Assembly: GCA_016649785.1 (NCBI GenBank)
Contig: JAENXB010000155.1
Span: forward strand, 1-6,903
Direction of reading: 5' to 3'
Origin: Flavobacteriaceae bacterium
GTDB lineage: Bacteria; Bacteroidota; Bacteroidia; Flavobacteriales; Flavobacteriaceae
DNA: 6,903 nucleotides
Under the pieces are notes generated by a model. That model was given only the letters and a program-made list of their open reading frames with translations. It was not told the DNA's origin and ran no database searches. This document shows, one piece after another, positions 1 to 4,806 of the stretch. Position numbers and translations under genes: made by a program. Each line of letters begins with the position of its first letter. The first letter of the stretch is position 1.

Positions 1-172
1 CCAAAAACAAAAGTAATTCCTGTTGGCTTAGGGCATCGTATTTAATAATATCGATAACCACATTATCCTTTTTAAAATCCGAATGATTTTTGGTAAGGTA
101 TTTTACAAATTCCGCAATGTCCTCCTTTTCGGGCGTAAGAATTATATAATTGTCTTTGTGAGTGATTTTCAT
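1..172 (-). CDS. Small STAS-like protein, N-terminal part (cut by window edge)
   Basis: The reading frame opens with ATG at 170-172 and stays open to the window edge, giving 57 residues with no stop. It begins MKITHKDNYIILTPEK and contains NVVIDIIKYDALS around residues 39-51. The alternating strand then helix pattern, with a short hydrophobic strand ending in Asp, resembles the start of a STAS or anti-sigma-antagonist fold. From memory, flavobacterial genomes often carry a small protein of this kind between pyrB and the ribonuclease Z gene rnz, and it is sometimes mislabelled as ribonuclease Z; that is recall, not something visible here. The start is supported by an A/T-rich leader without a Shine-Dalgarno sequence, like its neighbours. 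The 70-nt gap after pyrB shows no promoter I recognise, so it may be read from the pyrR-pyrB transcript. Its function is unknown. Confidence 0.62.
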   Translation of the reverse strand, partial: MKITHKDNYIILTPEKEDIAEFVKYLTKNHSDFKKDNVVIDIIKYDALSQQELLLFL

Positions 173-191
173 ATTTGGATATTATTTGTTT

Positions 192-241
192 TTAAAGATC
201 TTCCCCCGATTTCATAAATCAAAATTTAACCTGATCTTTAA
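192..241. repeat. Nested inverted repeat in the spacer after pyrB
   Basis: TTAAAGATC at 192-200 and GATCTTTAA at 233-241 form a perfect 9-bp inverted repeat around a 32-nt spacer. Inside it, GATTT (208-212) and AAATC (216-220) form a second 5-bp stem with a 3-nt loop. The outer arm begins 1 nt beyond the pyrB stop codon and the structure ends about 20 nt before the next start codon. On the transcribed minus strand no U-tract follows the second arm, so it is not a standard intrinsic terminator. It could be a 3'-end stability or processing structure, a protein-binding site, or chance. Confidence 0.5.
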
Positions 242-242
242 C

Positions 243-1172
243 TTAGCGTTTAATTTTAGAAGCCAATAAATAAATTGCCGCCATTCGAATAGCTACCCCA
301 TTTTGAACCTGGTCCAAAATAATTGCCTGTTTAGAATCGGCAACATCACTGGTTATCTCCACTCCCCTGTTTATGGGACCTGGGTGCATTACTATTATTT
401 CTTTTTTTAATGAATCTAAAATCTGTTTATTCAACCCAAATTGCTGAGTGTATTCACGGGTACTCGGAAAATAACTGATTTCCATACGTTCATTTTGAAC
501 CCGGAGCATATTTGCCACATCGCACCATTCCAAAGCTTTTATTAGATTGGTTTCAACAGTAACTCCTAAAGACTCTATATATTTAGGGATAAGGGTTTTT
601 GGGCCGCATACCTTAATCTCTGCCCCTTGTAATTTTAAAGCAAAAATATTGGAAAGGGCAACACGGCTATGCAGAATATCTCCTACGATAAGCACTTTTT
701 TACCCTTTACTTCCCCCAAACGTTCCCTGATGGAATAGCTATCCAACAATGCCTGAGTGGGGTGCTCATGAGTCCCGTCACCGGCATTTATGATACTGGC
801 ATCTACATGTTTTGACAGAAAGATACCTGCTCCAGGATTTGGATGCCTCATAACGACCATATCCACCTTCATTGCCAGGATATTATTGACGGTATCTATA
901 AGTGTTTCGCCTTTTTTTACGGAGGAAGACGCCGCTGAAAAATTGACCACATCAGCGCTTAACCTTTTTTCTGCCAGTTCAAAAGATAGCCGGGTCCTGG
1001 TACTGTCTTCAAAAAACAAATTGGCTATTGTAATATCCCTAAGTGAAGGAACTTTTTTAATAGGCCTGTTGATGACTTCCTTAAAATGATCGGCAGTTTT
1101 AAAAATCAGGTCAATATCTTTAAGAGTAAGATATTTAATACCCAATAAGTGGTTAACACTTAATTCGCTCAT
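243..1172 (-). CDS. pyrB: Aspartate carbamoyltransferase catalytic subunit
   Basis: Cytoplasmic enzyme (EC 2.1.3.2) that condenses carbamoyl phosphate with aspartate to give N-carbamoyl-L-aspartate, the committed step of UMP synthesis. The 309-residue length fits the family (about 305-310). Family motifs are intact and in order: the carbamoyl-phosphate loop STRT at 57-60 inside FFEDSTRTRLSFE; the mobile loop SVKKGET at 84-90, whose Lys87 should match the catalytic loop lysine from the neighbouring subunit; HPTQ at 137-140; GDILHSRVA at 164-172, with the aspartate-domain Arg170; and HPGPINRGVEI at 263-273. That last motif resembles the Bacillus-type enzyme, which works as a trimer. The ATG at 1170-1172 is only 8 nt downstream of the pyrR stop, so the two genes are cotranscribed and probably translationally linked. 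No regulatory subunit gene pyrI follows; the next gene is a STAS-like protein. No defect is visible. Confidence 0.97.
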   Translation of the reverse strand: MSELSVNHLLGIKYLTLKDIDLIFKTADHFKEVINRPIKKVPSLRDITIANLFFEDSTRTRLSFELAEKRLSADVVNFSAASSSVKKGETLIDTVNNILAMKVDMVVMRHPNPGAGIFLSKHVDASIINAGDGTHEHPTQALLDSYSIRERLGEVKGKKVLIVGDILHSRVALSNIFALKLQGAEIKVCGPKTLIPKYIESLGVTVETNLIKALEWCDVANMLRVQNERMEISYFPSTREYTQQFGLNKQILDSLKKEIIVMHPGPINRGVEITSDVADSKQAIILDQVQNGVAIRMAAIYLLASKIKR

Positions 1173-1180
1173 GAAATTAT

Positions 1181-1720
1181 TTATTTTGAGATAACGTACA
1201 CAGCATCTTCTCCTTCATTTTCTTTCCAGTGCACTTTTACTTTTTCGTTGTTAATGGCATCAACCTGCCTGCCATTATAATCCGGTTGTATAGGCAAGTG
1301 CCGGCTAAATCTTCTATCTATAAGGGTAAGCAATTCAATTGACTTCGGTCTCCCAAAAGATTGTATGGCAGTTAAAGCGGCACGAATACTCCTTCCGGTA
1401 TATAATACATCATCTATAAAAACCACATGCTTATCTTCAACAATAAAATCTATTTTTGTGTTATTGGCTTCCAGGGGTTTATCACTCCTTCTAAAATCAT
1501 CTCTGTAAAAAGTGATATCCAATTGTCCGTTTGAGATGTTTTTTATTCCATATTCTTCCTCCAACACTTTAATTATACGATCCGCCATATACACCCCTCG
1601 GGGCTGAATTCCTATAATCACTGTATCTTCAAATCCGGGATGATTCTCAATTAACTGACAGGCCAAACGGTGTAGAATGATGTTGATCTCTTTTGAATTA
1701 AGCAACACTTTTTGGCTCAT
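1181..1720 (-). CDS. pyrR: PyrR: uracil phosphoribosyltransferase / pyr regulator
   Basis: The 179-residue length matches PyrR (about 180). The type I phosphoribosyltransferase PRPP loop is clear at 99-111 (VVFIDDVLYTGRS), with the paired Asp103-Asp104. GIQPRGVYMADRI at 37-49 is the conserved N-terminal PyrR segment, and the ITFYRDDFRR stretch at 69-78 is the usual flexible-loop region. In Bacillus, PyrR binds pyr mRNA leaders when UMP is high and causes attenuation, and it also converts uracil plus PRPP to UMP (EC 2.4.2.9). The gene heads a two-gene unit with pyrB. A TACTTTTG promoter element lies only about 27 nt before the start codon, so the leader is short and I see no PyrR-binding loop in it. 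Whether this PyrR regulates RNA or acts only as a salvage enzyme cannot be told from the sequence. The ATG start lacks a Shine-Dalgarno sequence, which is normal for this phylum. Confidence 0.95.
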   Translation of the reverse strand: MSQKVLLNSKEINIILHRLACQLIENHPGFEDTVIIGIQPRGVYMADRIIKVLEEEYGIKNISNGQLDITFYRDDFRRSDKPLEANNTKIDFIVEDKHVVFIDDVLYTGRSIRAALTAIQSFGRPKSIELLTLIDRRFSRHLPIQPDYNGRQVDAINNEKVKVHWKENEGEDAVYVISK

Positions 1721-1746
1721 AATTTATAAAACTGAAGTTATTATAA

Positions 1747-1754
1747 CAAAAGTA
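1747..1754 (-). promoter_or_regulatory. Likely -7 promoter element of pyrR-pyrB
   Basis: On the minus strand this reads TACTTTTG, an exact match to the Bacteroidota -7 consensus TAnnTTTG. Transcription would begin about 5-8 nt downstream, leaving an untranslated leader of roughly 20 nt before the pyrR ATG at 1720. No TTG -33 box is found at the usual 17-23 nt spacing; that region holds an inverted repeat instead. The match to consensus and the position next to the start support the call, but the missing -33 box lowers confidence. Confidence 0.55.
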
Positions 1755-1772
1755 AGAATTTTTTTGGTTTCG

Positions 1773-1795
1773 TAGTAGTTTAAAACTCCCTACTA
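1773..1795. repeat. Short inverted repeat over the pyrR -33 region
   Basis: TAGTAG at 1773-1778 and CTACTA at 1790-1795 form a perfect 6-bp inverted repeat separated by 11 nt. It lies 19-41 nt upstream of the pyrR -7 element, so it covers the place where the -33 box should be and is probably not transcribed. A position like this would suit a regulator-binding site for the pyr operon, but a 6-bp repeat in AT-rich DNA can arise by chance and I recognise no named operator. Confidence 0.3.
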
Positions 1796-1839
1796 ATCTC
1801 AATAACGAAAAAAATAGTCGCATTTTTAAAATTTAAATT

Positions 1840-1868
1840 TTGGGAAGCAAAATCCAATTTTACATTTG
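1840..1868 (+). promoter_or_regulatory. Consensus-like promoter on the opposite strand
   Basis: TTG at 1840-1842, an 18-nt spacer, then TACATTTG at 1861-1868 match both parts of the Bacteroidota consensus (TTG, 17-23 nt, TAnnTTTG). It is the only site in the window with both elements well placed. It points rightwards, against every gene here. A transcript starting near 1874 would enter the hairpin at 1891-1911, followed by five T residues, giving an RNA of about 45 nt, or an antisense RNA to the 3' end of rpsA if it read through. Because the sequence is AT-rich, a chance match is possible. Confidence 0.4.
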
Positions 1869-1878
1869 TTATTTTTTT

Positions 1879-1919
1879 AGTAAAAAAAAACCTCCCTGAA
1901 ATTCAGGGAGGTTTTTACT
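1879..1919 (-). terminator. Intrinsic terminator of rpsA, possibly bidirectional
   Basis: CCTCCCTG at 1891-1898 pairs perfectly with CAGGGAGG at 1904-1911 around a 5-nt loop (the stem can tighten to 10 bp). Read on the minus strand, the hairpin is followed by nine T residues (1882-1890), the classic Rho-independent form, about 45 nt beyond the rpsA stop. The flanks extend the symmetry: AGT plus nine A residues on the left against five T residues plus ACT on the right, so the whole inverted repeat spans 1879-1919 with a four-base bulge. The plus-strand side also ends in five T residues, so it could stop rightward transcription too. Confidence 0.9.
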
Positions 1920-1958
1920 TGATAAGATCAATGGTGTGAATTACAATCAGTTTTCTGA

Positions 1959-3790
1959 TTATTTTTTACCTTCCATTTTATCTTTTAAAGCTTGAAGTTC
2001 AGCATTCACATCACCAATAGTGGTTTTATCACTGCTCTGCGTAGCTGCTTTTTTAGCGGCTTGCTTCACAATTTGTTGCTCTTCTTCTTTATGGATCGCC
2101 ATATGTGAGGCTACCACTCGCTTGAATTCTTTATTGAATTCTATTATTTGAAATTCCGCAGATTCTCCCTGCTTCAATTTCTTACCATCTTCCTTTTCAA
2201 GGTGACGGGTAGGAACAAAAGCGGTGATATCTTCATTGAATTCAATAGTTGCACCTTTGTCTACGATTTCAGCGATTTCAGCAGTATGGGTAGTTCCCAC
2301 AGCGAATTCAGTTTCGTATTTATCCCAAGGGTTCACTTCGGTTTGTTTGTGACCTAAACTTAGTTTACGTCCTTCAACATCCAGTTCCAATACAATAACT
2401 TCCAGGGTATCACCTACATTGGTAAATTCAGATGGATGTTTGATTTTCTTGGTCCAGGAAAGATCAGAGATATAAATAAGTCCGTCTATTCCTTCTTCCA
2501 ATTCAACAAACACTCCAAAGTTGGTGAAATTACGCACAATACCGGTATGTTTAGAACCTACAGGATATTTAGCGGTAATATCAGTCCATGGATCAGGTGT
2601 TAATTGTTTGATCCCAAGTGACATTTTTCTGTCTTCACGATCTAAAGTCAGAATTTGAGCTTCAACCTCATCACCAACTTTTACGAAATCCTGAGCAGAA
2701 CGCAAGTGCGTGCTCCAGGACATTTCAGAAACGTGAATAAGTCCTTCAACTCCTTCAGCAACTTCAATGAATGCACCGTAATCAGCAATAACGACTACTT
2801 TTCCTTTTACTTTATCGCCAACCTTCATTTCACTGTCAAGTGCTTCCCAAGGATGTTTGTTCAATTGTTTCAATCCTAATTGAATTCTTGTTTTAGCTTC
2901 ATCGAAGTCAAGAATTACAACATTAAGTTTTTGATCCAATTCTACAATCTCATTAGGGTGGTTGATACGAGACCATGAAAGGTCTGTAATATGGACTAAT
3001 CCATCAACTCCACCAAGATCAACGAATACACCGTAAGAAGTGATATTCTTAACAGTACCTTCAATACCTGACCTTTTTCTAACTGACCGATAATTTCTTT
3101 TTTCTGTTCCTCGATATCAGCTTCAATAAGAGCTTTGTGAGATACAACAACGTTTTTGAATTCATGATTGATTTTCACAACCTTAAATTCCATTGTTTTA
3201 CCTACGTAAGCATCGTAATCCCTGATAGGTTTCACGTCTATTTGAGAACCTGGCAAGAACGCCTCGATACCAAATACATCGACGATCATACCACCTTTGG
3301 TACGACATTTCACAAAACCATTTACTATTAAACTTTCGTCGTGAGCTTTGTTCACACGATCCCAAGCCATAATAACGCGGGCTTTACGGTGAGAAAGAAT
3401 TAATTGTCCGGTTGAATCTTCACGCACGTCAATTAAAACTTCTACCTCATCCCCAACTTTAAGGTCTGGATTGTAACGAAATTCGTTTAATGAAATAACA
3501 CCTTCACTCTTCGCGTTAATGTCAATAATTGCATCACGATCTGTAATATTGATTACTTTTCCTGTTACAACCTCATCATTTAAGGTGTCTACGAAATTTT
3601 CGGCTACCAATTTCTCAAATTCTTCCAATTTGGTATCATCTACAGGATCAATTCCTTCTTCGTAGTTGTGCCAATCGAAATCTTCCAGAAATTTTTCAGG
3701 ATTTTCCTGTTGTGGAGACAGACTTGTTTTTGTTTGAACTTCAGAGTTTTCGTTCTCTTGAACTTCTTGATTTTTTGTTTCTTCAGCCAT
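1959..3790 (-). CDS. rpsA: 30S ribosomal protein S1, interrupted by a 1-nt frameshift
   Basis: S1 binds mRNA on the 30S subunit and helps initiate translation, especially for leaders without a Shine-Dalgarno sequence. Two open frames, 3790 down to about 3062 and about 3062 down to 1959, join into one 610-residue protein, a normal length for Bacteroidota S1. Six S1 domains follow one another at about 70-136, 153-219, 238-306, 324-394, 411-481 and 497-565. The last four domains include GLVHITDLSW, GLIHVSEMSW, GLIYISDLSW and the diverged AFVPTRHL. The ends are an acidic Glu/Gln-rich N-terminal arm and a Lys/Ala-rich C-terminal tail. The frame breaks at residue 243, at the start of domain 3: the upstream frame reads KGQVL then nonsense ending at 2996, while the downstream frame carries EGTVKNITSYGVF. 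One base is missing. Since rpsA is normally essential and everything else is intact, a sequence or assembly error is the likeliest cause. The downstream half has no true start of its own; the TTG at 2937-2939 is an internal Leu codon. Confidence 0.93.
3059..3067 (-). other. rpsA: Frameshift point in rpsA (one base missing)
   Basis: On the coding strand the bases read GTA TTG AAG GTA in the upstream frame. The family-like continuation V-L-E-G-T-V needs GTA, a Leu codon, GAA, GGT, ACT, so one base is absent from or beside the TT at 3063-3064. Upstream residues (LEKGQV) and downstream residues (EGTVKNITSYGVF) both fit S1 domain 3, which pins the lesion to within a codon or two. There is no long homopolymer exactly here; the nearest is a run of five A residues on the coding strand (3073-3077). 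Confidence 0.85.
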
Positions 3791-3908
3791 TGCTGATTGT
3801 ATTATTTGTATTCTATGTTTCTTCGGAAAAATTCAGGCAATAAAAAACACAGAAGCGATTATTGATTTGATTGTCAACCCTTTTCTCTTTCCATTACTTC
3901 GCCAAAAA
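3791..3908 (-). promoter_or_regulatory. Long 5' leader of rpsA
   Basis: This is the inferred untranslated region between the proposed start site and the rpsA ATG at 3788-3790. It lacks a Shine-Dalgarno sequence and ends in an A-rich unstructured stretch. Only weak structures are visible, such as a 4-bp TTTC/GAAA stem around 3818-3829. A six-codon ATG-to-TGA frame (MEREKG) lies within it around 3875-3895, probably by chance. In E. coli, S1 represses its own translation through its leader; whether this leader does the same cannot be seen. Confidence 0.35.
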
Positions 3909-3914
3909 GGAATG

Positions 3915-3922
3915 CAAAAGTA
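3915..3922 (-). promoter_or_regulatory. Likely -7 promoter element of rpsA
   Basis: Reads TACTTTTG on the minus strand, an exact TAnnTTTG match identical to the pyrR site. A start near 3908 would give rpsA an untranslated leader of roughly 115-120 nt. The region 17-23 nt upstream is T-rich but has no TTG. The 181-nt gap between cmk and rpsA makes a separate rpsA promoter plausible, although read-through from cmk is also possible because no clear terminator follows cmk. Confidence 0.55.
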
Positions 3923-3971
3923 CAATTTATTTTCTGAAAATAAAAAACTGCATTTAAATTAAAATACTATT

Positions 3972-4682
3972 TTATTTTGAAGAATTTACAGAATCTATGG
4001 CAGCCTGGGCGAGCCTGTATATTTTTTCAAATTGCTCGTCAATACCCATTTCGGAATTATCGACTTCTAAAGCATCTTCGGCCTTTACCAAAGGGGAATC
4101 TTTTCTGGTTGTATCCAGATGATCACGCTCTTCCACATTTTTTAATACTTCTTCGTAACTTACCTTTTGATTATTTCCCTGTAATTCTAAATACCTGCGT
4201 TTGGCTCTTTTCTCGGCAGAAGCAGTCATAAATATTTTCAGTTCAGCATTTGGAAACACGACAGTTCCAATGTCCCGGCCATCCATAACCACTCCTTTTT
4301 CCCGTCCCATCATTTTTTGCAAGGAGACAAGTTTTTCTCTCACCTCTGAAATGGCCGCTACTTTGCTTACATATTGTGAAACCTCCATGGTCCTGATTTC
4401 CGCTTCTACATTTTCACCATTTAAAAAGATCGCTGCAAAACCCAGTTTATCATCAAAAACGAATTTTAAATTTATTTCGGGCAATTGTGCTATTAATCCT
4501 TCTTTATTAAAGGAAGAATCCGTTATTAATGAATTCCGCATTGCAAATAAAGCTACTGCTCTATACATAGCACCTGTATCTACATAAACATAACCCAATT
4601 CTTTAGCCAATTGCTTGGCAACAGTGCTTTTTCCAGTGGAAGAAAACCCGTCTACTGCGATTGTGATTTTATTGTTCATCAA
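3972..4682 (-). CDS. cmk: Cytidylate kinase ((d)CMP kinase)
   Basis: Cytoplasmic nucleoside monophosphate kinase (EC 2.7.4.25) that transfers phosphate from ATP to CMP or dCMP, recycling pyrimidines released by RNA turnover and feeding CTP and dCTP pools. The 236-residue length fits the family (about 220-235). Visible motifs: P-loop GFSSTGKST at 12-20; DTGAMYR at 35-41 in the CMP-binding region; VMDGRDIGTVVFP at 132-144, the CMP kinase signature; the lid segment ERDHLDTTRKDSP at 185-197; and EVDNS at 206-210. Translation may start at either of two adjacent Met codons; the first is used here. A TACATTTG promoter element lies about 54 nt upstream, and the lon terminator isolates it from lon. 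The next gene is rpsA, an arrangement also found in E. coli. No defect is visible. Confidence 0.96.
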   Translation of the reverse strand: MMNNKITIAVDGFSSTGKSTVAKQLAKELGYVYVDTGAMYRAVALFAMRNSLITDSSFNKEGLIAQLPEINLKFVFDDKLGFAAIFLNGENVEAEIRTMEVSQYVSKVAAISEVREKLVSLQKMMGREKGVVMDGRDIGTVVFPNAELKIFMTASAEKRAKRRYLELQGNNQKVSYEEVLKNVEERDHLDTTRKDSPLVKAEDALEVDNSEMGIDEQFEKIYRLAQAAIDSVNSSK

Positions 4683-4697
4683 TTATGCTTTCTTATT

Positions 4698-4711
4698 TTA
4701 ACTTAAGTCAA
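4698..4711. repeat. Near-palindrome in the cmk leader
   Basis: TTAACTTAAGTCAA on the plus strand is a 14-bp palindrome with a single mismatched pair and no central spacer, so it would suit a dimeric DNA-binding protein better than an RNA hairpin. It lies between the proposed cmk start site (about 4729) and the cmk ATG at 4682, where a bound protein could block transcription. I recognise no known operator, and chance is a fair alternative. Confidence 0.25.
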
Positions 4712-4735
4712 TTGGCCTATCTCTTCACGAAAAAG

Positions 4736-4743
4736 CAAATGTA
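4736..4743 (-). promoter_or_regulatory. Likely -7 promoter element of cmk
   Basis: Reads TACATTTG on the minus strand and matches TAnnTTTG exactly. A start near 4729 would leave a leader of about 47 nt before the cmk ATG. It sits just downstream of the lon terminator, where a new promoter is expected. No TTG -33 box is found at 17-23 nt spacing; the upstream stretch is A/T-rich. Confidence 0.55.
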
Positions 4744-4777
4744 AGAAAATAGGAGTTTTGATTTTTTTGAAAATATT

Positions 4778-4801
4778 AAACCCCGGGTTCATCCGGGGTT
4801 T
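4778..4801 (-). terminator. Intrinsic terminator of lon
   Basis: AAACCCCGG at 4778-4786 pairs with CCGGGGTTT at 4793-4801 around a 6-nt loop, a 9-bp stem with a GC-rich core. On the minus strand it lies 5 nt beyond the lon stop codon and is followed by TTTAATATTTTC, a broken but T-rich tail. Position and structure both fit Rho-independent termination of lon before the cmk promoter. Confidence 0.85.
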
Positions 4802-4806
4802 GTTTA

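Noticed and set aside
192..215. Seven-codon ATG-to-TAA frame (MKSGEDL) on the minus strand between pyrB and the next gene
   Set aside because: Far too short to judge, no initiation signal, and it lies within the inverted repeat, whose symmetry is the simpler explanation.
1945..1960. Small hairpin AATCAG-TTTT-CTGATT overlapping the rpsA stop codon
   Set aside because: Only 6 AT-rich base pairs and no T-tract after it on the minus strand; the strong terminator at 1879-1919 already explains the end of rpsA.
2937..2939. TTG as an independent start for a separate 326-residue protein
   Set aside because: The same frame continues upstream with S1 domain 3 sequence to about 3062, so the TTG is an internal Leu codon of the frameshifted rpsA.
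3073..3077. Run of five A residues on the rpsA coding strand as the slip site of a programmed -1 frameshift
   Set aside because: In the reading frame it is GAA AAA GGT, not X XXY YYZ, and a shift here would give RSGIEG in place of the family-like GQVLEG.
4201..4587. Plus-strand open frame of 128 codons opposite cmk, and similar plus-strand frames opposite lon, rpsA and pyrB
   Set aside because: They lie wholly within well-recognised minus-strand genes, show no family motifs, and have compositions expected of the antisense of conserved coding sequence.
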